Assembly: GCF_964340395.1 (NCBI RefSeq)
Contig: NC_135560.1
Location: 1,111,501 to 1,175,500, forward strand
Direction of reading: 5' to 3'
DNA length: 64,000 nucleotides
From: Glandiceps talaboti
Lineage: Eukaryota; Hemichordata; Enteropneusta; Spengelidae
The notes under the pieces were generated by a model. The model was not told the origin of the DNA. It saw only the letters and a list, made by a program, of their open reading frames with translations, and did not search any database. A program made the position numbers and the translations under genes. This document shows positions 36,311 to 45,489 of this stretch, in pieces (within the stretch, counting starts at the first letter, position 1; every line of letters begins with the position of its first letter).

Positions 36311-36514
36311 ATACATGGTACAGGTACTTGTAATTACTGGGTTAATCATTGAGCACTGCTGCTTTCCCTAATGTCTAAACAATACAAAAAAACTTCCCTG
36401 ATTCATACTTCTACAGGATAACATAGGACAAAGCTCTTAAAAAGTAGTGCTATAGCACAACTGTATATGGAAAGCCACAGCTGTCTTAAGTCTAAAAAAT
36501 ACAATATATTGACT

Positions 36515-37150
36515 ATTTCAGTCAATATATGATGTCAACATATCTTTATAGTATGTGAAAGTTTCATTATATGATATGTACATATCTTTATACAATGTGA
36601 ACATTTCATTATATGATATGTACATGTATACCAATATATTATGTGAACACACCATTATATGATGTGTACATATCTTTATATGATGTGAACACACCATTAT
36701 ATGATGTGTACATATCTTTATATGAGATGGACACACCAGTATATGATGTGTATATATCTTTATATGATATGAACACACCATTATATGATGTGTACATATC
36801 TTTATATGATATGAACACACCACTATATGATGTGTAGATATTTTTATATGATGTGAACACTCCAGTATATGTGTACATATCTTTATATGATATGAACACA
36901 CCATTATATGATGTGTACATATCTTTATATGATATGAACACACCACTATATGATGTGTAGATATTTTTATATGATGTGAACACTCCAGTATATGATGTGT
37001 ACATATCTTTATATGATATGAACACACCATTATATGATGTGTACATATCTTTATATGACATGACCACACCAGTATATGTGTATATACATGTAGCTTTATA
37101 TGATATGAACACACCATTACATGTATATGTGTATATAGCTTTTTATCACA
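36515..37150. repeat. 42-bp AT-rich array
   Basis: About 14 copies of TATATGATATGAACACACCA plus TTATATGATGTGTACATATC, with an occasional four-base shortening. Frames on both strands stay open (YHIKICTHHIMVCS-type periodic peptides) but are artefacts. Confidence 0.92.
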
Positions 37151-37188
37151 TAAATACGTGCATATCTTCTACTGTGTGACGTCAAACA

Positions 37189-37218
37189 GGGGTGATTTCA
37201 GAGCATATCACCCCTGTT
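37189..37218 (+). repeat. 5' hairpin of the YR element
   Basis: CAGGGGTGAT and ATCACCCCTG pair perfectly over 10 bp around a 10-nt loop. The hairpin is followed at once by TTCTACCGAACT (37219-37230 region), a 12-mer repeated in the 5' part of the element at 54 kb. Confidence 0.85.
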
Positions 37219-37298
37219 CTACCGAACTATTTTTTCTCCGTACCTTGTTCGAGTGTTCGTGTCAATCCTACGCTACGATCAAGTTTATCGTAATAATT

Positions 37299-37799
37299 AT
37301 GTGCTTTCAAAACGTAAATGCATACATTGCTGCCAATGCTAGAATTTTGTATGAATTAATAGTGAACCATGCTTATGATATGACTCAGGTTAAACAATAC
37401 TTAGCTTATACAGTTAAAGTAACACAATTAGCAGATCGTTATGAGTGGGTATCAGTACTTCAGTACGATCGTGAATTCCGTATGTTGCAGTCTGTCTATC
37501 ACCTCCCCAGGGGAACTGAGTCCCAACATTTATCCACTGTTCATCTCAGAGAGAAAATGCCTCTCACTCAAAACAAGACCAGTAAAACTGGGGGAAACTA
37601 TGGACAGGCTGCACCAGTGGATAAACACACGGGCAAACCAGTGTGTATTGGGTTTAACAAAGGCGATTGTAAATTTGGTAGTAGGTGTAACTATGGCCAT
37701 GTATGCTTAGTTTGCTTTCAGAAACATTCAAAGCTGACACATCTGGACAGTAACCAACCAGATAAGTCTGACACTTTGGCAAAAAACACAATAGCCTAG
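37299..37799 (+). CDS. Gag-like protein with CCCH zinc finger (ORF1)
   Basis: 166 codons from ATG 37299 to TAG 37797-37799. The frame stays open upstream, but this is the first ATG. The N-terminal half (NVNAYIAANARILYELIV, then YEWVSVLQYDREFRMLQ) has the W/L-rich helical pattern seen in ORF1 of DIRS-order elements, ending in the recurrent Y-D-x-x-F-R. The C-terminal part has a C-x7-C-x5-C-x3-H finger, CIGFNKGDCKFGSRCNYGH, followed by CLVCFQKH, as expected for nucleic-acid binding by a retroelement Gag. The last codons run over an A AAA AAC heptamer at 37781-37787, and the RT frame overlaps its end (next entry). Role inferred: particle formation and RNA packaging. Confidence is good for the class; the exact function is untested. 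Confidence 0.82.
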   Translation: MCFQNVNAYIAANARILYELIVNHAYDMTQVKQYLAYTVKVTQLADRYEWVSVLQYDREFRMLQSVYHLPRGTESQHLSTVHLREKMPLTQNKTSKTGGNYGQAAPVDKHTGKPVCIGFNKGDCKFGSRCNYGHVCLVCFQKHSKLTHLDSNQPDKSDTLAKNTIA

Positions 37800-37834
37800 G
37801 GCACCTCCATGCTCCACCTCATAACCCTAGCGCT
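37781..37834 (+). promoter_or_regulatory. Predicted -1 ribosomal frameshift signal, Gag to RT
   Basis: The heptamer AAAAAAC (37781-37787) lies in the Gag frame as gcA-AAA-AAC, a classical slippery site. After a 5-nt spacer a stem follows: AGCCTAGGG (37793-37801) pairs with CCCTAGcGCT (37825-37834), with one bulged C and a 23-nt loop. The RT frame is -1 relative to Gag and is closed by TGA at 37769-37771. The shift must therefore happen between there and the Gag stop at 37797, exactly where the heptamer sits. Confidence 0.75.
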
Positions 37835-39043
37835 TTAAAATATGAGGTGTGGGAAGCTGAGTTAGCGTCAGATGATCCTGACAGGGAATTTCTTTTAAAT
37901 GTCCTTTTGTATGGCTTCCGTATAATTGACCATGATTTGCATTTAGTTAAAGTTGAGCAAAATAATTATAAATCGTCAACTAATGTAGACCACAGAGATG
38001 CTGTTGAAGCTCAAATTTTGGTTGAGTTGGCTGAGGGGCGTTATGTTGTTACAAAGGACAAACCAGATATCACTAGTGCACTTGGTGCCATACCTAAATC
38101 AAATTCAGGGGACATTCGTATTATCCATGATTGTAGTCGCCCCATTGGCAAAGGGCTTAATGACTATGCATCAGCTCCTTCTTTTACATATCAATCATTG
38201 CAGGATGCTATCAATGTGATGCAACCAGGGGCATTTATGGCTAAGGTTGACCTTAAGTCAGCCTATCGTTATGTACGCATTCATCCTGATGATTACAGGG
38301 CCACTGGGCTGAAGTGGACCTTCAGTAATCATAGTGAACCAACTTATATGTATGATACTAGGTTACCTTTTGGAGCGAAAATAGCTCCTATGATCTTCCA
38401 TCGCCTTACTCAGTCAATACGTCATATGTTGGTAAGAAAGGGTATTGATTGTATGGTTGTTTATTTAGATGATTTTCTTTTAATTGCTGAGACATACGAG
38501 GATTATCAAAATGCTCTCAATGTCTTAATTAAGTTGTTACGTGAACTTGGCTTTGCCATTGCTTGGCATAAGGTGGAAGGCCCCACACAATGCATTACAT
38601 TCCTGGGAGTCAGGATTGACTCTGTTGCACAGACACTGTCTCTTCCGCAGGACAAATTGCATGAATTGTCTTGCTTACTTGCTACTTTCAGGAATAAGAA
38701 GCGCGCGTCGAAACGCCAATTGCTGTCCCTTGCTGGGAAACTAAACTGGGCTTGTCAAGTGATACAGGGAGGTAGAACTTTCCTCCGTCGCATTCTTGAC
38801 ACTATTGCTGTACTTAAACAGCAAGGGCATAAAGCTATATTGACTTCTGAATTTTTTGCAGATCTTGACTGGTGGATGCAGTACCTGCCTGTGTTTAATG
38901 GTACTACTAAATTCCTCAACGAGGCACTAGTCACTGATGTTCACACTGACTCATCTGGTACTGCTGTGGGTGCCTTCTTTCGGAATGATTGGTTTTATTA
39001 TCCTTGGTCTTGCTGGCCAGGTGCAGTGAGTCTACACATTAAC
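37781..39043 (+). CDS. Reverse transcriptase and start of RNase H (ORF2, part 1)
   Basis: Frame entered by -1 shift at 37781; it has no ATG until well inside the RT domain (INVMQPGAF, around 38217). Visible RT blocks: PKSNSGDIRIIHDCSRPIGK, AFMAKVDLKSAYRYVRIHPD (first catalytic Asp), RLPFGAKIAPMIF, and MVVYLDDFLL with the Y-L-D-D active site at 38462-38473. Then come AWHKVEGPTQCITFLGVRID and the thumb KRQLLSLAGKLNWACQVI. RNase H begins with VTDVHTDSSGTAVGAFF. The frame is uninterrupted to 39043, where the 2.2-kb insertion begins exactly at a codon boundary. A few further codons of insert are read before a stop at 39064. The enzyme would copy element RNA into cDNA; this copy is broken by the insertion only. 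Confidence 0.9.
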
Positions 39044-41264
39044 AAGCCATTGAGAATGACATAGTCCCCGCTATGATTGGGTTTTAAGGAATTAGCACTA
39101 CTCTGATCACGCAACAACACTTGTGAACCTAAATCAAACAGACTTAGATATGTTGTGTCTGCTTGTCGGACATGGAACATGCCTACAACAATAAAGGATT
39201 GGTCGGGTATGGGGGATCATATTAATATGAAAATGGATATGCAAATGTATGTCATAGAACACTGTCCTAATACAGGGTTCGTACACTTAAAGCAAAACAA
39301 AATTCCAGGACTTTCCAGGGGTTTTTTTCGTCAGTTTTCCAGGGGTATCTATATTGAATTTTGGCCATTTTCCAGGGGTGTTGACACTAAAGTATATTTT
39401 TTGAATGACATCTATTTGTCTGATGTGGACGAGAAAAAATTATCAACAGTTCCCATAATATGTCACAAAACATTTTAAAGACAATCGACACTCTGCAAGA
39501 CGTTGGTTTCAAAACCACGTTTGTACGCTAAGATTAACAGAGAAACCGCTGTCCTAAGTAGCCGTTTCGTCAAGCTGTTGCATTGATCGTGTAAGATTGA
39601 GTCGCAGCATTCGTCAGTCTAATTCAGACATATCCAGAAAAATAAACTAAAAACTCAAGTTTGTCCTTGTTATTGTATGGTTTGATGTTACTAGATTTAT
39701 AAGTCACCTAAAATAATTTTTTTCTTCAAAATTTTGAATGAAAACGTCATTTACGTAACGAAATTTTGAGCTATGAATAACTGAATACATTCATCGCTTG
39801 CGTCTCGATGTTTATATACGGATGCCACGAGTTGCGGAACATCGCGATTTCTCAACTTGACCATTGACGAATGTTACTGTACCGACTACATAAAAATAAA
39901 AGTCACAACCGTACTTCCACAACCCGGAAATTCAACTGCACTTCCCTAGGCCCTAGTATTACCATGTCTGAGCTTGTAGTATGTCGACTCGTGCGCCGAA
40001 CTTGTAACAATTTCTAATCGAGGTTGATGATGCTTTGATACTCGCTACAATGTTACGATAATCTTGTTAACAGACCTACTGTTACCCCTGGCCGGGATTG
40101 TTACAATATCATGTCCCTGAAATGACGACTGGGAGATGGAGTAGCAATATACGCAAGATCGCAACAAACACTGCGGCGCTCATTCAGTGTACGCTAGGCA
40201 CGGTCTGGGGCAAAGTGTCTCGTGGAACGATCGTTTGACTGTCTGGGTTTAATCGGCGTGAATTTTGATTCACCACCGTGGCGAAAGACTTTGAAAATAT
40301 TTTCGCCATTTCACATTTACGAGATTCAGAATCATATGAATGGGTGGCACGAGCACAGACATGACGATCGTCAATATTAATCGATCGATTGATCATGATC
40401 ATTTTCCAGGGTTTTCCAGGGGTAGGGCGCATTTTTCCAGGGTTTTCCAGGGTTTTCCAGGGAGGGTTTGGAATTCCAGGGTTTTCCAGGGTTTTCCAGG
40501 ACCGTGCGAACCCTGTAATACCAACTCTGAATGAGATCTGTTCAAGCATGTCTGAGTTATGGCTTTGGACATGGAAAATTCACAAACAAAATGGCTGCCA
40601 GGCAGCCATATTGGATCGTATCATGACGAAAATGGATATGCACATGTATGTCATAGAACACTGTCCTAATACCAACTTCGAATGAGATCTGTTCAAACAT
40701 GTCTGAGTTATGGCTTTGGACATGGAAAATTTGCAAACAAAATGGCTGCCAGGCAGCCATATTGGATCGTATCACAATGAAAATGGATATGGACATGTAT
40801 GTCATAGAACACTGTCCTAATACCAACTTTGAATGAGATCTGTTCAAGCATGTCTAAGTTATGGCTTTGGACATGAAAAATCACACACAAAATGGCTGCC
40901 AGGCGGCCATATTGGATCGTATCATGACAACAATGAATATGCACATATATGCCATAGAACACTGTCCTAATACCAACTCTGAACGAGATCTGTGTGAGCA
41001 TGTCTGAGTTATGGCTTTAGACAGGGAAAATTCGCAAACAAAATGGCTGCTAGGCGGCCATATTGGATCGTATCATAAAACAAATTGACGTGCATATGTA
41101 TGCCATAGCATGTTGCCCCTGTACCAAGTTTGAAAAAAATCGGTACAGGCATCTCCAAGAAACGGCTGGGGACGGACGGACAAACGCACGCACGCACGGA
41201 CGGACGGATGGACGCACGGACGGACAGACGGAACCCAATCCATAGGTCCCCGTTCCGCGGGGAC
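39044..41264 (+). mobile_element. 151-bp-unit element inserted in RNase H
   Basis: Flanked by TAAC on both sides (39040-39043 and 41265-41268). The head has a small hairpin (CATTGAGAATG) and AGTCCCCGC-TATGATTGGGTT. The tail has the reverse-complementary GAACCCAATCCATAGG and GCGGGGAC, with 12 extra bases between, so the inverted ends are asymmetric. Inside are four ~151-bp tandem units (TATGGCTTTGGAC landmarks at about 40561, 40712, 40863, 41013) and an (ACGG)n-rich segment near the right end. It has no ORF. The asymmetric ends, tandem units and ACGG tract recall Helentron/HINE 'pearl' elements; a TIR transposon is the alternative. A truncated copy lies at 7654-8420. Confidence 0.82.
39273..40515. 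mobile_element. CAGGG-ended non-autonomous DNA transposon (hAT-like)
   Basis: The ends are CAGGGTTCGTAC and GTGCGAACCCTG, with a 5-bp duplication TAATA (39268-39272, 40516-40520). The uninterrupted unit elsewhere reads CCTAATACCAAC, which confirms the insertion point. Subterminal regions are packed with TTTTCCAGGG motifs in the same orientation, about three on the left and eight on the right. No transposase frame. CAGGG ends with TTCCAGG motifs are common in hAT elements, but a 5-bp rather than 8-bp duplication would place it with the less usual hAT5-like group. Confidence 0.8.
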
Positions 41265-41268
41265 TAAC

Positions 41269-41838
41269 TATAAAGAAACCCTTGTAACTTTGCTTGCAGC
41301 CATGCGTTGGGCACCGTTCTGGACAAATCAAAGAGTTGTTCTCCATACAGACAATACCACCGCTGTGAGCGTAATCAATAAGGGCACAACACGTAATGCG
41401 GTGGTGATGAAAGGTTTGCGCATCCTTTTTTGGCTTTCAGCATGGTTTAACTTTTCTATTCATACTGTTTATGTTCTAGGGAAGCAGAATGACATTCCAG
41501 ATGCCATATCCAGATTGCATGAACCTGGGCAGTTCCTCCGCCTTCATTCACTCCTACACCCCTCAGGTGCAACACACCCTTGCTTTACCTACTACAGGCT
41601 TCCATTTCATATGTCTTACTCTGCACTGATGACTGTTTATTCTCAGATCCAAAAATCACAAAGCTGGCAGCGGAGCTTGACTTGGAAGTGGAGACATACA
41701 GAGCAAAGGCATTTGCTACCAACACAAAACGTACTTACAGTACCCACTGGAAATCTTACCTACAATTCTGCTTACAGATGGGTTACCCACCAGTCCCAGC
41801 CTCCCCACTCATGGTATGCAGATATGCGGCATACTTAG
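41269..41838 (+). CDS. RNase H (ORF2, part 2)
   Basis: Directly after the second TAAC the frame resumes with YKETLVTLLAAMRWAPFW (catalytic Glu), VVLHTDNTTAVSVINKG (catalytic Asp) and NDIPDAISRLH (final Asp). These are the standard RNase H blocks of DIRS-order elements. The phase matches the part before the insertion: 39043 ends a codon and 41269 begins one. Beyond about 41560 the frame loses conserved content and runs out at 41838, overlapping the recombinase frame for over 300 nt. Confidence 0.88.
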   Translation, partial: YKETLVTLLAAMRWAPFWTNQRVVLHTDNTTAVSVINKGTTRNAVVMKGLRILFWLSAWFNFSIHTVYVLGKQNDIPDAISRLHEPGQFLRLHSLLHPSGATHPCFTYYRLPFHMSYSALMTVYSQIQKSQSWQRSLTWKWRHTEQRHLLPTQNVLTVPTGNLTYNSAYRWVTHQSQPPHSWYADMRHT

Positions 41839-42650
41839 CATGTACGCTTAAGTACTCTTCAATCAAACAATATTTAAATATTATTCGCATCTTACATTTG
41901 GAGCATGGGTTTGCGAACCCGTTGCAGGATAACTGGTTTTTGTCAATTGTCTTGAGGGGTATTGCCAAAGATAAGGGTACTTTTGTCAATAGGAAGCTGC
42001 CTATTACTCCTAAACTTTTGCTAGGTATACGTCAGCAATTGAACCTGTCTACTGTTGTTGATTCAGTTTTTTGGGCGGCATGCCTTGTTGGTTTCTTTGG
42101 GTTGTTAAGGAAGTCAAATTTTCTGGCTCCCTCCTTGCATGGCTTTGATTATAGTGCTAAACATTTGTCTCGTAATGCCTTCCAGGTACAGACATGGGGT
42201 CTATCCATTTCTATTTATTGGTCTAAAACTAATCAAACCAAGGACAGTGTACTGGTGGTGCCTCTTCCTTTAGTGCCACGGCACCCACTGTGTCCAGTAT
42301 GGGCTGTTCTCAGATATTTCTCTCTTACTGTCAATGCACCCCGGAACGGACCAGCCTTTGTCATGCCTACAGGCAACAGGGAATTTAAACCCCTCCTCTC
42401 TTCCCTTTTTTGCAGCAAACTACGTGGATGCCTTGCTAATTTAGGGATACCTAAAGAGCAGTACTCTGCTCACAGCTTGCGGCGCGGTGGAGCATCATGG
42501 GCACTTCAATGTGGCATCCCAGGGGAGGTTATTAAGATCATGGGGGACTGGCAGAGTGATGCCTATATGAAGTACTTAACGTTACCTCTAACCTTTAAAA
42601 TTAACTCTGCTATGCAGGTTACCTCCTCTCTCCCTACCTCCTACCTTTGA
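41523..42650 (+). CDS. Tyrosine recombinase (ORF3)
   Basis: Open from just after TGA 41520-41522 to TGA 42648-42650. The conserved part begins around 41690 with TYRAKAFATNTKRTYSTHWK, the core-binding domain. The catalytic domain shows GLLRKSNFLAPS (first Arg), AHSLRRGGASWAL (H-x-x-R) and GDWQSDAYMKYL (Tyr nucleophile). So R-H-R-Y is complete and the enzyme looks intact. It would join circular element DNA into the genome without making a target duplication. The frame is -1 relative to RNase H and has no ATG before the conserved domain (first ATG near 41776), so expression needs a second recoding event, a spliced message or a non-AUG start. I see no canonical slippery heptamer here. Confidence 0.88.
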   Translation, partial: TWAVPPPSFTPTPLRCNTPLLYLLQASISYVLLCTDDCLFSDPKITKLAAELDLEVETYRAKAFATNTKRTYSTHWKSYLQFCLQMGYPPVPASPLMVCRYAAYLACTLKYSSIKQYLNIIRILHLEHGFANPLQDNWFLSIVLRGIAKDKGTFVNRKLPITPKLLLGIRQQLNLSTVVDSVFWAACLVGFFGLLRKSNFLAPSLHGFDYSAKHLSRNAFQVQTWGLSISIYWSKTNQTKDSVLVVPLPLVPRHPLCPVWAVLRYFSLTVNAPRNGPAFVMPTGNREFKPLLSSLFCSKLRGCLANLGIPKEQYSAHSLRRGGASWALQCGIPGEVIKIMGDWQSDAYMKYLTLPLTFKINSAMQVTSSLPTSYL

Positions 42651-42677
42651 ATACTCTCCCTCAGATTTGGGATATTT

Positions 42678-43048
42678 GGGGACTTTTTCAAGTGTTGTTA
42701 TGTAATAAAGATGACTCCACAATACTCTCAAATGTGTAAGTGTGATTTAAGGGGTGGCTCACTTGATGAGGTATTTTTAAATCACGCGAGAGCTGTCACA
42801 TGACGTGGCATTCCCGCCATTACCGCATTGCCCATTGCAGCATGTAGCAAGCTAGGCAGCGCAGACTGCCAGCCGTACACAATTTTTTTTTTCTTTCCTT
42901 GTATTGTAGTTATGTATTTCTGGTAGACATTCTTGAACATGTAGTGTTTTAAACATGTAGTACTTTTGTCAGGGGGGGGACTTTTTCAAGTGTTGTTATG
43001 TAATAAAGTTGACTCCACAATACTCTCAAATGTGTAAGTGTGATTTAA
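42678..43048 (+). repeat. 3' direct repeats of the YR element (73 bp x2)
   Basis: 42678-42750 and 42976-43048 are identical except for one base (AAAGATGAC versus AAAGTTGAC). They start GGGGACTTTTTCAAGTG and end AAGTGTGATTTAA. The 225 bp between them hold GTCACATGACGTGGCATTCC and a T10 run. This is the B1-A2-B2 layout of split direct repeats; the matching A1 at the 5' end was not identified. Both contain AATAAAG, a possible poly(A) signal. Confidence 0.85.
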
Positions 43049-44477
43049 TCACATTTTGAAAAGTAAAATGCACATTTCTGATGCAATTATTTTCATTTGA
43101 ACAATTTCCCAACTAGACACCCAAGGTAATGGATCCACCAAATATCATGGCAATCGGTTCAGCGGTTTTTAACTTTAAGTTGTTTACACACACCAGTGTT
43201 CTCCCCAGGATTTTGTTGATAGGATATCGGCTCATTAGCATAAATTAGCATACATTTACATGACAAAATAATTATATTCCTGAGTAACTAAATGATAAAA
43301 TCAAAGTACATCATAATATCAAACAAGTAGTACAGTGGCCAAAGTGAAGGCCAATTTATTACTACAAAATATTAGCACCAATACATGTAAGTAACTCATA
43401 ATAGTTTTTTTAAAACAAGTGTTTTTGATTATTATTCTTAGGAAAGCTGAAATTATTTCAATCTAAATGTCCACAGATAAATTAGACTTTCGAAACACAA
43501 AAAGTTTGTGTACAGCTGCAGACATCGTGTTAGTCTGAAATTTTGTGATACATGAGACTTACTATACTTCCCTATTGAGGACTTCAAAAACTCGCGATAG
43601 TTTGTGACATCATGGCCGCCATATTGGAAAATCCATGCTTTCTTCGTAGTCATATGATGTACCAGTCTACAATGTCTAACTACAAACTAAAAGTGTTTTT
43701 GGAGTAAAATTGAACATGAAACTGATAATCGGAGATAGCATCGCCACTTTATCGAAAGGTACATTAGTCTGTTCAACTCATTTCACGACATGGGAGTAAA
43801 CCAACTACGAAATCGCTCTTGGGTTGAGACATACTCGAACGAGACACTGAAAGCCAACTTCATGTGTTTGTCGAACTTTTGTACTTTATTATAGCATAAT
43901 GGCATGGCATCGTTTGTTTGTGAAAATCTGGCAGTTCCGACATGAAAATCTGGCAGTTTCGATAAGCTTCTACGGCCCAACCGACATTACTGATAGGCTG
44001 GTTTTGCCTTTGATTTACCGAAAGCTTGTACTGCAGTGTGAATCACACTACCATTAGTGGGTTTACGCATTTTATTCCTATCGAAAACAATACTGACGGC
44101 AAACTTCAATGAAATCTGTCTGGTAGTGGTAGAGGGTTGAATAGTCATTTGAACTAATTAGAAACTCTTTAGTTTTATTTGCCGCTTATGTGTGAAGGAT
44201 CAATACAAATGTTGGGACTATACATTGAAAACAACAAAGGCGTCAACTGACAGAGTGACAGATGAACAATGTAACATGCAATTTATCGAACCCTAAGCAA
44301 TCTGATAGCGTATCGGGACAACTGACAGCGTAACGGTGAAAATTAAAGGATATCGGGCCAGATATGTGAAAACCCTCTGGGGAGAACACTGCACACACAC
44401 ACATTCACACACACAGACAGACAGATGCTGGGCGATCCCTATAGCACAACTGAACCTCAGTTCAGTTGTGCTAAAAA
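43049..44477 (+). mobile_element. Family A right arm split by another element
   Basis: The arm runs 43049-43193 (AACTAGACACCCAAGGTAAT, CAATCGGTTCAGCGG, CACACAC) and resumes at 44392 with CACACACACATTC, GATGCTGGGCGATCCCTATA and the terminal hairpin ending at about 44473. The YR element's 3' end lies immediately before it. Confidence 0.8.
43194..44391. mobile_element. CAGTG-ended hAT-like non-autonomous transposon
   Basis: 1198 bp inserted in the CA tract of family A. The ends are CAGTGTTCTCCCCAGGA and CTCTGGGGAGAACACTG, perfect inverted repeats over 15 bp. The flanks are CA repeats, so an 8-bp duplication cannot be verified. Interior frames (about 65 codons) have no transposase motif. Confidence 0.82.
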
Positions 44478-44713
44478 AGATAGAAGCGGGATATTTAAGT
44501 GATGCACACTGACCAGAAACAATTCTTTTTCTTAGCCTTAAAAACTCCTACCGTGAGATCTATGCTACATCGTTCTATAAAAGCTTCACATTATTACATG
44601 TGTGGTTGGCTGTAAGATCGCATCTGCAGGCAACCATGCTGGAGATTTTGCCTACATAACTTCATACCATCTCTTTACTATTTCAAAATTGAAAATCTTG
44701 TTTTTTACTTTTT

Positions 44714-45410
44714 AGCACAACTGAACTGAGGTTCAGTAGTGCTATAGGCATCGCCCGGTGTCTGTCTGTCTGTCTGTCTGTGTGTGTGTGTGTGTGTGTA
44801 TGTGTGTAAACAACTTAAAGTCAAAAACTGCTGAACCGATTGCCATGATATTTGGTGGGGCCATTACTTTGGGTGTCTAGTTGGGAAATTGTTCAAATCA
44901 AAATGATCGCTGCACAGGTGTGTGATTTGGGTCAAAAAATGTGATTTTTGGTCAAAAAACTTAAACTCAGAAACTACTGGGCAGATTGGTGCGAAATTTG
45001 GTGGGAACATTCTTTAGGGGGTGTAAAGTAAGATTTGTTCATGACATGATGATTCCATCAGTGATATGCAAATTAGGGCTGAAAATGTGTCTTTTTGGTT
45101 AAAAATCTATAATTCCAAAACTAATGAGCAGATTGGGCTGAAATTTAATGGAAATGCATTTAGGGATGTATGGACGAAGATATGTTAAGCATACCATGAT
45201 TCCATGAGTGATATGGAATTAAGGTGTAAAAATGTGAATTTTGGTCAAAAACATATCTCAAAAAATACTAAGTGAATGAGTTTGAAACTTTGTGAGATGT
45301 TTCTAGAAGTGGTATTCTTTGTCATTGCTTTTCCTCAAAAATCTTCAACTCTGAAATTACCCAGTAGATTGAGCTAAACTTTGTTGAGAATGTGTACATT
45401 TGTCCTCATT
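44714..45410 (-). mobile_element. Family A left arm
   Basis: Starts with the hairpin AGCACAACTGAAC-TGAG-GTTCAGTAGTGCT, CATCGCCCGGTG and (TG)n. It continues with the arm landmarks ATATTTGGTGGGG, ATATGCAAATTAGGGC and GATTGGGCTGAAATTTAATG. Confidence 0.82.
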
Positions 45411-45489
45411 AATAGCTGACACAGTGAGAACAGTACATTGTTAATTAACTATAATGTTTACTTTACTATTTCCTCTGGTGGTAAAGCCT

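Larger units (their letters stand above)
37180..43048 (+). mobile_element. YR (DIRS-order) retrotransposon, nearly intact, with nested insertion
   Basis: Order: 5' hairpin region, Gag with CCCH finger, RT-RNase H, tyrosine recombinase, 3' direct repeats. No methyltransferase-like domain is present between RNase H and YR, and the 3' end has two 73-bp direct repeats (42678-42750, 42976-43048). This fits Ngaro-like rather than DIRS1-like architecture. Apart from the insertion at 39044-41264 (plus duplicated TAAC at 41265-41268) there is no stop or frameshift that cannot be explained by programmed overlap, so this was an active copy recently. I could not find the matching 5' direct repeat, so the left boundary is approximate. 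Confidence 0.85.

Noticed and set aside
36518-37117. 199-codon minus-strand frame
   Set aside because: Translation of the 42-bp array (repeating H-I-K-I-C-T-H type peptide).
37180-37300. 5' partner (A1) of the split direct repeats
   Set aside because: Only a weak T-rich similarity to 42870-42900; not enough to call.
41640-41700. A second slippery site for RNase H to recombinase
   Set aside because: I scanned the overlap for X-XXY-YYZ heptamers in the RNase H frame and found none of the classical type.
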